DNA of 17,506 bases from Chlamydomonas sphaeroides (taxonomy: Eukaryota; Chlorophyta; Chlorophyceae; Chlamydomonadales; Chlamydomonadaceae): positions 1 to 17,506 of the forward strand of contig BDDC01000847.1 of assembly GCA_001662425.1 (NCBI GenBank). Reading direction: 5' to 3'. The translations under genes and the position numbers were made by a program. Below are positions 1-10,700 of this stretch, one piece after another; position 1 is the stretch's first letter; each line of letters opens with the position of its first letter. The notes below the pieces were generated by a model. That model searched no databases. It saw only the letters and a list, made by a program, of their open reading frames with translations, and was not told where the DNA came from.

Positions 1-67
<67 letters not shown>
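1..67. repeat. (CCTG)n microsatellite in an intron
   Basis: Sixteen perfect CCTG units plus a partial one run from the left edge to 67, so the true array is longer than seen. It lies in the intron upstream of the first visible exon of the WD40 gene and merges into that intron's pyrimidine-rich acceptor tract, which ends CCCCGCAG at 129. Imperfect relatives occur elsewhere in the window: CCAG units at about 1129-1144 and a CCTG-like patch at about 4955-4978. Confidence 0.95.
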
Positions 68-68
<1 letters not shown>

Positions 69-129
69 ATCTCCCCCTCCAAGCTCCAATCCCTCCCCCA
101 CCCCTCCCAACACGCCTCGCTCCCCGCAG

Positions 130-3100
130 GCCGCCTGGACGCACCTGGGCCGCGAGGGCTGCGTGTCGGTGGCGCTGCTGGACGGCCCCTCCATGCCGCA
201 CGCCGCCTCCGACCGCATGATGCTGCCGTACGACAGTACGACAGGCGCCAGCAGGGACCACCTGGCGCTGGGCACCAGCAGCGGCGACTGCATCCTGGTC
301 GACGTCACGACGTGAGGAGGCAGAGGGGGGCTACGGCGCCATGTGTTCAACTTCATAGGGCGTGTGTGTGTTTTGGGTGCGCACCGGTCAAGGCCCCCAT
401 GGCCCGCGTCGCCCGCATGGTCCTCCAGGGCCAGCGCCAGTCCCTCCCCTGGAGCCTGGACGCAACCGCTGCACCGGCACGTGACACCTCCTCTGCCCTC
501 GCGCCCTCCGCCTCTCCCGGCCCCGCCCCTGCAGCGGCAGCATCTCGTTCCGCTTCCCCGCCTTCAAGCACCAGCCGCTGTCGCTGCTGGCGCCCGACCT
601 GGACCGCGGGCTGCTGGTGACGGTCAGCCGCAACAGCATCAAGATATGGAGCCTGGCCGAGGGCCGCTGCTCGCACGAGCTGCAGACCAGCAGGACGGTG
701 CGGCGCGGGCGGGGGCTGGGGGGCAGGGGCTAGGCGGGTTACAAATAGGAAAGGTGCTGCGTGGGCAGGGGCTGGGAGGGGAGGGGATGCGCTGATAGGA
801 GCGTTGTGAGGAGCCGGGATGGGCTGCAAAGGTGGGACCGAGACAGGGCGGGTGTGGGCCTGACGCCAAGGGTATATCCGCTCTTGCCCCCAACCCCAGG
901 TGACCCGGCTGGGTGTGCTCGAGGGGCGCGCCATCGCCGGCACGGTGGCGGGCTCCGTGCACGTCATAGAGCTGGCCAGGTAAGGGTGTGGGGCGGGGGC
1001 GGGGAGGAGGCTGCCAGGAGGGTTGGGGGGCCGGCGTGGCACGGACCGGGGGAAAACGCTGAGCCCAGGCGGCCGAGCCGAGCGCTGGAGGGCGCCGACC
1101 GCCTGTTTTTGATTGCTGCCGGGCCACCAGCCAGCCAGCCAGCCATGCCCAACCACGCACGTCATGCGTGTTAAGCTTGCTTGCCTGCTTGCGGCGCTGC
1201 CTGCCCTCCCTGCTTGCGCTCACCATCCCCCTTCTGCCCCTCCCGCCGACCTCCCCTCCTGCCCTCCCAGCGGCGCCTCCAACTCCGCCAGCGTCACCGT
1301 GGACCACCTGGACGCGGTGACGGGCGTGGCGCCCTCGGTGTGGCTGCAGCACTTGCTCACCGCCAGCCGGGACAGCCACATTAAGGTGCGCCAGAGGGCA
1401 ATAGGGGGCAGCGGGCGGAGAGCGGAGGGCGGAGGGGGGGGGCAAGGGAAGCTCGGCCACAGCAACAAAGACACCAACAGCACGGCGCGCTGGGGCTCCC
1501 GCGGCCGCGTGCCGAGCAGGGGGCGAGGTGCTCCGTGCCCCGACCTGCTCCCCCGCCTCCCCCTGTCTCTGCCGCGGCCCCGTCCACCAGGTGTTTGACA
1601 GGGACAAGCGCTTCCGGCGGTCCATCTATGTGGGCGCGCCCGTCAGCGCCGTCACGTACCTCAACGACGAGGGTGAGCGGGCTGCGGGAGCGCCTGAGGG
1701 CGGGGGCGCGGGTTAGCGGGGCCATCGCGGCCGCTTTCGGAGCGAGCTACGATGTGCCAGCGGCAGCGGGTATGGAGCCAGCATGTCGGGAGGCCAGGCG
1801 GCGCGAGGCACTCATGCAGCACCACCATCACTGCCTCCCGGCGACCCTCACCGCGCCCCTCCCCCGCCCCGAATTCTCTTGCCTTTTTCGTTGTGTTTGT
1901 GACCTCTCTCCCTCTCCCCCTCTCTCCCGCCCCTTCCCGCCCCTCCGCTGCCCAGGCGACATCCTGGCGGCCATGGCCCACAGGCTGGTCGTAATCCGGG
2001 TGTCCAAGTACGACAAGGTGCCCGGATCCAAAAAGGCGAGTGCCGTGTGCCGCACAGCAACGCAAGGTCGGGCCGGGCCGGGGCCAGGGGCCGGCCAGGC
2101 GGCCGTCTCCTGAGCTGCCGCTGCCGCGTCCGGGCGCTCACCCGTGCTGTCCGGCCATCCCCGCGGAGGCGGGGCGCTGCCGCCAAGCCACGTCGCCGCG
2201 CGCGCCTGCCCACGACCAACGCCCTTGCTGTCGTACACGCAGCATCGGACTCACGCCTCGTACGAGCTGCCTTGCCGTACGCCCCTCTGCATTTTTGCCG
2301 TGCGCAGGAGTCGCTGTACGAGGAGCTGCGGGGCAAGGGCCGCACGCCGGCGGCGCTGCTGCGGGCCATGACGTGCCGGCTGCAGGTGCGGCGCCCCTCC
2401 AAGTGTGGGCCTCTGACCGCCCTCTGCCGTGCACACCAGGCGGCTGCCGCTGTACGGCTGGCCGCGAGGCGTGCCGGGAGCATGCCGGTGTACATCACGC
2501 CGCCCCTGCCCGCTGGTACCCCAGCTCGCCGCTTGGGGTATCACGCTGCTGCTACGGGCGGGGTTCGGGTCCAGGCTGCCCGATGCGCCACCCGCCGGGG
2601 CGCGGCTGCCGCAACGGCGGCCTTCTAGTGCCACTACCCACCGCATGTGCGCTACGCCGCTGCTGGTTGTCGTCCGGCCCGCTGCCCTCCAGCACGCTGC
2701 CCTCCGGGCCCCAGCGCCAGCTCATACGTGGCCGCCCGGCCTCTGCGTCTCTGGCCCGATCAGCCGTCAATCCCGGCGTTGCACCGCACAGCGCTCACCC
2801 CCTTCCCGCGCTCCCGTCCTGCTCAGCGGCTGTCCAAGTACAAGGTGGCGGTGGAGGCCTACACAGCCGCCGCCGCGCCAGCCGGTGGCGAGGGCGCCGA
2901 CACCGCGCGCCGCCGCACGCCGCCTCTGCGCCGCCAGGTAGGTAGGGCCCACTTCGCCAGTTTAGCAGCATGGCAGCATAGCACGGATGATTGTTTGAGG
3001 AGACACAGGTGCCTCAGGCCGCCGCTGCTCGTCCAACTTGGTGGGCTGCGAGGCCCACATAGCGGCGCATAGGACATAAGGACAAAGAGGGATAGGTGCC

Positions 3101-6100
3101 TAAGCAGGCCTCCAACCCCAACGCGTGTCCGCCCCCAGGCCACCCGCACCGGTAGCCCCATGATTGCCTTGGAGCGCCTGCTGGCGCACGGAGGAGGCGA
3201 CGGCGACAGCTTCGGGGGCAGCACCTCGCGGCCGGGCACCTCCACGGAGGTGGGCGGCGATGCGGCGGCGGGAGTGTCGGCGTCTGGGGCCTCGGCGGCG
3301 GCGGCCGTGGCGGCGGTGCCGCGGCTGGGCGTGGGCCGCAGCACCAGCATGATGCGGCGCGGGCTGCGGCAGGCGGTGGCGCTGGACGCCGAGCTGCAGG
3401 TGAGGGGTGCGGTGTGTGGAAATCATTGTGTGGCAGCCGTGGTGAGGCAGCCGTGGCAGGGAGGGAGCAGGGGCTCTAGGCACCTGCACACGGCTGCTGC
3501 TGCCGCCGCAGCGGTGCGGTCCAAAGCTCCTTTTGCACCGCGCACCTCGACGCCCGCCGTCCCCTTCCACCGCGCCCGCCCCGCACAGCAGCAGCAGGGG
3601 CAGGAGCAGCAGGCGGCGGGCGCGGCGCCGGCGGCTGGGGTGGGGCCGGGGGCTGCCACGGCCTCCAGCCGGGCGCTCCTATCGACACGGCCCATGACAA
3701 GGGAGTCCGCGTCCAGGAAAGGAAGCCGCGTGCAGTTTGGCGCCAAGGCCAGCGACGCAGCAGCAGCAACAGCAGTGACAGCCAGCTCGTCGGCTGCGGC
3801 GGCCGTGGCAGCCTCGGGGACTGTCGCCAGCGGCGGCGGCGCCGTGCCCGACCCGGAGGCACCTCAAACAGCAGAGCCAGGGCCCTCGGCGGGCGCCGAC
3901 GCCTGCGGCAGCACCTCGCAGACGCCTGACGGTGCGAACGGCGCCGCCAGCCCAGCGACGCCGCCGCTGACATCGCCCCCAGGCTCCGCCGGCAGCATTG
4001 CCGGCGGTGAGGTAGAAGCCACTGCTGCCGCCGGCCGTGGCTGCGCCGCTGCTGGCGCCGCCGGCCGCCGGCCGGGGGCCGTCGACGACGTCAGCGCCAG
4101 CCCCAACGTCAGCGCCAGCGGCGCGTATGGGGCTGTCAACCGCGCCAGCGGCGTGACGCACTCGGAGGACGAGGACGAGGGCAAGGTGATCGCCAGGGAC
4201 ATGTTCCCGCTCATCTACAACTACAACCTGCAGAAGGAAAAGGTGCGCGGCCTCCGCGACGCCCTGCCCGCGCGCACGCAGGACCCCACGCCCGCATCCG
4301 CAGCTCAGGCGCGCGACCGCCGGGAGGAGCTGCGCTCCCCGCGCACAGGCCCCTGGCGTTCCTCCAAACCGCCCCTCCCCCTGACGCGCTGCTGCCGTGC
4401 TCGCCGCTTCGAGCAACGTGCCTGTCCCTTCCCGACGGCTGGCGGCGCTGCCTCTTCATCCCAGCCCTCGGCGGGGCGTCCTTCTCCAAACCCCCCCATG
4501 CGAGCCCCCTTTGCCGCACTCGCGACCGGCCCCCAGATGCGGATAGACCGGCTCCTGCACGGCCTGCCCCACATCCACGGCCGCGCGGTGCCGGCCTCTC
4601 TGGCGCACCCCGCCGAGCCGGAGCGGCCGCGGTCGCGGGGGGCCAGCGCGGCGCGCAGCCGGCCGCCCAGCAGCAGGTGCGGCGCCGTGTGGGCATGTGT
4701 CCGTACGACACCACCGTGCGTGGTGGGCGTGGCGTGGTGGGGTTGTTGGGTGGGGCTTGCGGCGTGGCACAGCTGGCCGCCTGGCAGCAGGCGGGGCGTG
4801 GGAGCGCGGACGCTAGGGGGTGGGCGGGGTCGTCCAATGCTTGTGGGGCCAGCGGCAGGAGCAGCAGCCTGCCGGCAAGCGGCCATTCCCACCCACCCGC
4901 CCACTCTGCTCCAAGAGGCGCAGGCGTCACGTGTCGCCGTGCCTGCATCATGTGTTGCCTGCCTGCCTGACTGCTTGCTAAGCACCCGACGGCACACAGC
5001 GCCTGCTAACCTGCTGCGGCGCGCCGTGCCCCTTGCCGTGCCCTTGCCGTGCCCTTGCCGTGCCCTTGCCGTGCCCCTTGCCGTGCCCCTTGCCGTGCCC
5101 CTTGCCGTGCCCTTGCCGTGCCCCTTGCCGTGCCCCTTGCCGTGCCCCTTGCCGTGCCAATTGCCGTGCCCCTTGCCGTGCCCCTTGCCGTGCCCCTTGC
5201 CGTGCCCCTTGCCGTGCCCCTTGCCGTGCCCCTTGCCGTGCCCTTGCCGTGCCCTGCCGGGCGCAGGCCGCAGCTGCGGCTGGCCAGCCTCACGGGCGGC
5301 GCGAGGCCGCACGAGGGCGGAGGAGCCAGCACGCACGGCGGCGAGGATGGGGAGGAGGGCGTGGAGGGCGGCAGCAGCGACGGGGACGCCAGCGACGAAG
5401 AGGAGGACGACAGTGATGGGTGAGGCGCGGCCCCCGCCCGCCGGAGTGCGCTGCCTGCGCGCTGCCGCTAGGGTTGCCAACCTTCATAGGATGCTGATAT
5501 GAAGCTATGATAAGACTATGTATATGCTACGATGGTTGGTGTAGAATTGTGAAGGAGGCCGGCAACTTCGCGTTCCGCACTGCGCACTGTGCCCGGCCTC
5601 CCGCATCGCGTCCTGCCGCTGCACACCCACTGCACCAGCGCCCCTGGCTCACCCCTCGCGCCCCTCGTCCGCCGCCACTCCCTCCCGCCGCCACCCGCCA
5701 CCTCGTCAGCTCGGATGACGAGGCGGGCGCTCCCCCGCTCGCCACCGGCCTGTCGGCCGCCTTCCGCCGCACGCTGCCCGTCATCGCCTCGCCCTCGGCC
5801 TTTTTCGACGGCCACATCCCGCCCGAGGCGCTCAAAAAGGCCCGCGCGCTGGCGGCCGCGCACGCCGCGGGCGGCATCGACCGCCTGCCCGGCGCCAAAG
5901 CAGCCGGCGCGGGCGGCGGCGGCAAGAAGAAGAAAAAGAAGAAGAAGAAGAAACGACGGCGGAAGCGGGCGGTGGGCATCACGGACCCCATAGACCTGCT
6001 CAAGGGTGAGCGGAGGCGGGCGGGCGGGGGAAGGGCGGGCAGCGCTCACCTGGCTTGGCCAGGCCGCGCAGGCCGCGGCCCGCACGCACGCACGCACGCA

Positions 6101-7060
6101 CGCGCTGCGCCCGCGCCCGCCGCTGCCGTCTGCCGTGCGCCGTGTTGCGCTGCCGGCTGCAGCGCCGGCTCGGCTGCGCCCGCACCCCCGTCGCTGTGCG
6201 CCCCGGCTCATGTGGCGCTGCTCGCAGCCCCGCCAGTCTCACTCACTGACTCACTGCGCCGTGTGGTGTGGTGTGGTGCGTCGCTGCCCGCTGCAGCGCG
6301 GCCCGATCACGAGGTGCGCAACGAGATCAAGGCCTACGAGAAGCACCAAAACGTGCAGAGGCTGGTTACCGCAACCTTCCTGCCGCGCCTCGCCAACTCG
6401 CCGCCCGCCGGCGCGCCCGCCAGCCGCAGCGCGCCGCCCTCGCAGCAGCCCGGCGCCGCCGCCACCGCCGCGGCGGCGGCCGCCGCTGCCGCGGCAGAAG
6501 CGCACGCCGCCGCCACGGCCGCCACCGCCGAGGCCGCAGCGGCGTCCGGAGACGATGACGGCGGCCTTGGCTTTGACCCGGGGCTAGAGTCCGAGGGCAG
6601 CAGAGTCGGCACCGCCTCCAGCCAAGGCCCAACGCCGCGGCTAGGCACCGCCGACGGGCCGCCGACGGGCACCGCCGACGGGCCGCCGAGCGGCCGTACG
6701 ACGGACCGCTCGCAGCGTGGCGGCGGCGGCGGCGGTGCCGCCGCTGCCGCCGGGGGCATTAGCTTCAAGGCCATGCTGAAGACACTGGGCGTCAAGGGGG
6801 ACGTGAGGGACCTTGCCCGCATGATCGAGGACCCCGCCGGCTTTGCGGTGGCGCAGCAGCAGAGCGGCGCGCACCGCGGCTCAGGCGCGGGCGGCTACGG
6901 CATGGGGTCGCGTGTGTCCCAGGCGACGGAGGGCGGCGGCGGGGGGTCGCGGCTGGGAACGGCCGCTGGCTCGGGGGAGGTGGTGAAGAAGGGCGGCATT
7001 GGCGGCGCGGGGAACGTCGGCTTCAAGGCGGTCATGCAGCAAGGGACAGGGCCCCGGTAG
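130..7060 (+). CDS. WD40-repeat protein with long low-complexity C-terminal tail (5'-partial, 14 exons visible)
   Basis: Predicted exons: 130-311, 535-697, 900-979, 1271-1385, 1591-1672, 1956-2035, 2308-2385, 2827-2937, 3139-3399, 3589-4242, 4537-4676, 5267-5419, 5710-6005, 6297-7060. All phases agree and give 1,052 codons ending at TAG 7058-7060; the 5' end is outside the window. The first six exons encode WD40-like blades with strand motifs such as HLALGTSSGDCILVDV, LLVTVSRNSIKIWSL, HLLTASRDSHIKVFD and ILAAMAHRLVVIRV, so part of a beta-propeller is missing upstream. After about residue 300 the protein is Ala/Gly/Ser-rich, with an acidic tract, ten lysines followed by RRRKR (residues about 772-786), a short conserved-looking segment (FPLIYNYNLQKEK), and two related motifs near the end (FKAMLKTLG, FKAVMQQG). 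I do not recognise the family firmly. The blades loosely recall the cilia-associated WDR87/WDR97 group, which is a guess. Exons 7-9 and the 2386-2826 intron are the least certain joins. Confidence 0.75.
2036..2307 (+). other. Predicted GC-AG intron in the WD40 gene
   Basis: The exon encoding ILAAMAHRLVVIRVSKYDKVPGS ends at AAG 2035 and is followed directly by GCGAGT, a near-ideal GC-type donor; the acceptor is TGCGCAG at 2301-2307. A GT donor also exists 18 bases upstream (AAG then GTGCCC, exon end 2017), and using it keeps the same frame while dropping six residues (VPGSKK). Both choices are phase-compatible with the next exon. The GC site matches the donor consensus better at positions +3 to +6. 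Confidence 0.6.
5029..5255. repeat. 11/12-bp minisatellite, 19 units, inside a WD40-gene intron
   Basis: The core TTGCCGTG occurs 19 times, starting at 5033, 5044, 5055, 5066, 5078, 5090, 5102, 5113, 5125, 5137, 5149, 5161, 5173, 5185, 5197, 5209, 5221, 5233 and 5244. Spacing is 12 bp (unit CCCCTTGCCGTG) or 11 bp with one C fewer; one unit at about 5159 has AA in place of CC. The array fills the acceptor-side half of the predicted 4677-5266 intron and ends about ten bases before the acceptor, so it forms much of that intron's C-rich tract. Long reading frames through it (LPCP or GHGK-type repeats) are by-products of the repeat. Confidence 0.95.
5924..5953 (+). repeat. AAG/AAA lysine-codon run in coding sequence
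   Basis: Ten consecutive lysine codons (eight AAG, two AAA) lie in exon 13 of the WD40 gene and are followed at once by arginine/lysine codons (RRRKR). It is the longest purine-only tract in a coding exon here. The basic block could act as a nuclear or nucleolar signal or bind nucleic acid or tubulin; the sequence does not say which. Slippage at this tract would shift the frame if not in threes. Confidence 0.9.
6081..6102. repeat. (CGCA)n microsatellite in an intron
   Basis: Five CGCA units plus a partial one lie in the 6006-6296 intron of the WD40 gene. The same intron has a CTCA/CTGA-type patch at about 6236-6256 and a GTGTG pentanucleotide run at 6261-6278 just before the acceptor. They are ordinary simple repeats, but three kinds in one 291-base intron is notable. 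Confidence 0.9.
6644..6691 (+). repeat. 24-bp in-frame tandem duplication in coding sequence
   Basis: Two adjacent 24-base copies, starting at 6644 and 6668, encode GTADGPPT then GTADGPPS in exon 14 of the WD40 gene. The period is a multiple of three, so the frame is kept. The surrounding tail also carries the related motifs RVGTASS, RLGTADG and RLGTAAG, suggesting growth by local duplication. Confidence 0.85.
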
Positions 7061-7155
7061 GGGCGCGGCGCATGGCCCGGCTTGTGCCGTGATGCTGGGA
7101 GCGCCTGCGGTGCCGGACATACTGCACGGTGATTGGCACTGCAGCATGAGCTGCT

Positions 7156-7160
7156 TGTAA
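7156..7160 (+). terminator. Poly(A) signal TGTAA of the WD40 gene
   Basis: TGTAA, the usual polyadenylation signal of volvocine green algae, lies 96 bases after the TAG stop of the WD40 gene. A second TGTAA is at 7297-7301. The nearer one would give a short 3' UTR; either could be used. Confidence 0.6.
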
Positions 7161-7301
7161 CGTGGAATTGGTGTGGGTTGTGCGGAAAGGCGAGGAGGCG
7201 CTGCGCCTCGACCCGGACGGCGTGGTGGCTGAGGATGTGGCCGATGGCTGGAGGAGGCATTCGCTGCATGGCGCAAGGTAGGGGGATCCGCGCCGGTGTA
7301 A

Positions 7302-7775
7302 AAAAGGAGATTTCTGGAAGGCAGCACGGATGCTGGCCCTTGGGTCGGTACACGCAAGGCCACCGCGTCCGCCCCTAAAAGCAACTGCATATGTAGAGGA
7401 GCTTCGTCGGATGCAATGTGCTCACCGTCACTTGGGTTATGGTTATCGTTTGATCGCGTTGCGGCAATATTCTTGGCGTCCAGTGCAGCCGAGAAACCGC
7501 AACTCCTGCCATTATATCAAGGCATACAGCTGTTCTCGATATGCAAACGAAACTGGGCTCAGCGCGGTGCAACCGCAGCTGTGGTCACTGGTGAAGCCTG
7601 ACCGAGACCACACGACTTTGACTCCTCGTCTTGCACCAGCCGAATCGCACATATTCAACTTCGTCTACAGTGCTCTGTTGGCGCATAGCACGCGAGAGCC
7701 GCAGGCTTCCGCTCTCAAGGGATGCCACCGTGAAGTGTTCGCGGGAGCCAGCGGCGCCAAGCCGCCAGCCCCAGG
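7302..7775 (+). promoter_or_regulatory. Intergenic stretch and presumed promoter/5' UTR of COP1
   Basis: This stretch between the WD40 gene's second TGTAA and the COP1 start is clearly less GC-rich than the flanking genes, as expected of upstream sequence. A weak TATA-like string (TTATAT, 7512-7517) is the only core promoter candidate I see, about 260 bases before the ATG. Several ATGs occur upstream, so short uORFs are possible if transcription starts early. No convincing gene was found on either strand. Confidence 0.35.
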
Positions 7776-10700
7776 ATGTCGGTCAACAATACAAGGTTTA
7801 CGGATGACGACGCGTTGCCGCTCGGTCGGCAGCAGGCGGTCCTGCCGCTGGGCTTGGCGCCCGACGACGTTCGCTGTCCGATATGCGTCGAGACGATATC
7901 CGACCCCTTTGTGACCTCTTGTGGGCACACGTTCTGCTACCAGTGCATCACGACGCAGCTGAAGCACAAGAACAGCTGCCCCTCATGCTCCGCCTACCTG
8001 ACCGCCGACCACATATATCCCAACTTCCTGCTCAATAAGGTGGGAGCTGGTCTCGCAGCACGCGATCGCGGCGAGGGGTGCAGGCGAACAGCGTGGCTTT
8101 GGCGGCCACGTGCGTGCCACGGCGTCGGGCCACACACATCCCTGCGGCCTGCGGCCTGCACCTTCGCACCTTGCCAACCCATGAAAAATTTCTCTTCCCG
8201 ATGCAGATCCTACGCAAAGCAGCAGCAGCCCCGGCGCCCGGCAGCACCTCGCTCGTTGATCACCTGCAGCGGCTCCTGGCCGACAACATGTCTGGCGGGG
8301 CCGACCCACATCACGGCGGGGCCGCAAGCTCCGGCTATGCAGGTCATCGTGCCCACGCCAGCGGCATGGCAAGCCCCGGCGGCAGCTCCCTGATGACTGG
8401 GAGCCTACTGCCTGGCGGCTCTGGCCGGCAGCACCAACTGCAGCTGCGGCTGCGCGACATTGATGCTGCGCTCGAGGCGCTGTACGATGCTCGCGAGGAA
8501 CTGGAGCGACGCGAGTCGTCCGACGTCCTGCACCTGCTGCTATGTTTCCTGCAGCACGCTAGGTGGGTATGTGGTCCCATCAGGCGCGCGCCAAGCGCGC
8601 GCACGGTGCTAGCGGGCTGAGCGGGTCCGGGCAGATAGGGTTAGTGTCTACTCTGACTTCAAGCCCGGCCTTCCCCGCTGCAGGGAGAACAAAGCTCAGC
8701 AGATCGCAGAGCTGCGGCAGCAACTGTCGTTCCTGGAGCACGACATTGCGGCCGTGGCCGCCACCGCCACCTCGGCCGCGACCCCCGTCGCCGCCGTGGC
8801 CGAGGGCCCGGCAGCGGAGGCGGCGCCACCGCCGCTGCGGCCACCGGCCGCCGTTGAGGTTCGAGCGAGCGCCTCCCCGCCGGCTGACGTGGACATGACC
8901 CACAGCCCCCGGGCCGGCAGCTGGCTGCACCGCGCGCATCCGCACCTGGCGCCGCTGGGGCCGCCGCCGCGGCAGCTCGATGTCGCTGACGTCGCCGCTG
9001 CCGCTGCCGCGGGCAGCGGCGGTGACGCCGACATGCCACTGGCGGGGCCGGGGCCGGCGGTGACGGCGCCGCTGCGGCCGCACCGGGTGGCGCCGCTGCG
9101 GCGGCCGTCACTACACCTGCACACGCTCGTCCCTGGAGGCGGCATCAGCAGCGTCACGGTCGATACCACGGACCTGCTGGAGCCGGATGAGCAGGCGGCG
9201 GCGCTGTCGGCAGCCGTGCAGCACGCGCTGGCAGCTGCGCGCGGCGGCAGCAGCAGCGCCGGCGGCCCCGGTAGCGTCAGCGTGAGCCTCAGCGGCGCGA
9301 GCGCTGGTGGCGGCGGCGGAGCGGGGCACATGGCCGGCGAGGAGGCGGATAGCGGCCGCAGCGCCGCCGCGACGGCCGCCGCTGCCGCAACTCGGGCTGC
9401 GTCGGTGGGAGGGGTGGCGCCGCCGCCGCCGCAGGCTGGGGCGCTGCCGCACTCGGGTCTTCGGCGCATGCCGCGCTGCGGCAGCGCAGACAACTTTCAG
9501 CTCCTTGCACAACCACGGCCGGCGGCCGCCACCGCACCCGGCGGCGCCGCGGCCGCTGGGCTTCCCGCCGCCGGGTCTGCAGGCGGGATGCTCTCTAGCG
9601 GCATGACGATGTCCGGCGACGCCGGCGACAGCGTTGACGGTGACGGCGGCTCAGACCTTAGCGGCGCTGCCGCTGCCGCCTCGCGCCCATCCTGTACGCG
9701 CCCGCCAGCGGCGCCGCCGTCCGCCACAGCTGGACCCCGGCCCGGTGCTGACGCCTCGGCGGCCGCGTTCGCGCCGGCACTCCAGCCTCCGGTGTCGTTG
9801 GGCGTTGCCGCCGCTCCCGCCCCCGCGCCTGCTGGGGGCTCCCGCAGAAGCAGGCGGGAAGAGCCTGACGATGATGAGGATGAGATGGACACACGCGAGC
9901 GCCGCCGGGGGCGAGGCCGGACGGGTCTGCCGCCGCCGCCGTCAGCGCAGCAGCAGCTGCAGCAGGGGCCGGCGTCGCTGCAGGGGCGGCAGATGCTGCC
10001 CTCGCACCTACACGTGCAGCAGCTCCCGCCGCTGCCGCCCATCCGCCTCCACCCCAGCTCCCTCCCACACCAGCAGCAGGCACAGCTGGGGGCGGCCGCG
10101 GCTCATGCCAGCGCTGCGCGCCGCGGCAGCGAGGACGGCGCTGCCGACGGCGGCGACCCCGAGGCAGTGCAGGCGGCCAAGCGGCGGCGCATGTTGTCGC
10201 AATTTGATGTCCTGGAGAGGTGCTACCTGCAAATGAGGTCGTCCAGGTGGGCCCTAGGGCTCGGGGCGACACGGGGGAGGCGTGCCTCCTTGGCGCTTGC
10301 GACAGTTCACCGCAGGCCGCTGAGTTGGGTCAGTGCGTGCGTAGCGCCATGCGCTGGGGCCTGGGCCCGGCTCATGCTCGGGCGGCGGGAGTGCGGCCCT
10401 GGAGTCTGGCCCCCCTGCGCGCCAGCGCCCCTGACCTCGTGCCGCCTGCGCCCCGCGCCGCTGGCCCTCCCGCAGGACGTCGCTGGACGGCCGCAGGGTC
10501 TCGGCCACGGGCGATGACCGCGGCAACGCCGGCGCGCCCGCGCTGCCCGGTCTCGAGGCACTGGGTGGGGGGCACGGCTCGGGGCTGCCGCTGCCGGCCA
10601 TGCCGCACCTACCGCTCACCGCCAGCGGCGCGGCCGCCGCCGCGGGGCCCTCCTCGGTCGCAGCGCTCCTCCCCTCGGCCCTGCTTCACGCGCTCGGCGG

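Noticed and set aside
1..67. CCTG array as a CRISPR or telomere-like repeat
   Set aside because: Perfect tetranucleotides without spacers, and not the algal telomere unit; a plain microsatellite.
353..1625. Long minus-strand open frames opposite the WD40-gene exons and introns
   Set aside because: They cross clear plus-strand splice sites, have Pro/Arg/Ala-rich composition typical of antisense GC-rich DNA, and show no recognisable domain.
5267..5423. WD40 gene ending at TGA 5421-5423 and a separate gene starting near 5507
   Set aside because: A good donor (GTGAGG at 5420) precedes the stop, and joining to 5710 is in phase and continues the acidic tract (EEEDDSDG then SDDEAG). Kept as a less likely alternative.
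4305..5480. Minus-strand 391-codon frame with GHGK repeats
   Set aside because: It is the antisense translation of the minisatellite and its flanks; the repeat peptide is a by-product of the 12-base unit.
7330..7914. Plus-strand frame overlapping the COP1 start
   Set aside because: Different frame from the RING exon, with no recognisable motif; the RING frame clearly explains the overlap.
8696..9493. Minus-strand frame opposite the COP1 linker
   Set aside because: Low-complexity Ala/Ser/Pro shadow of the linker codons with no independent support.
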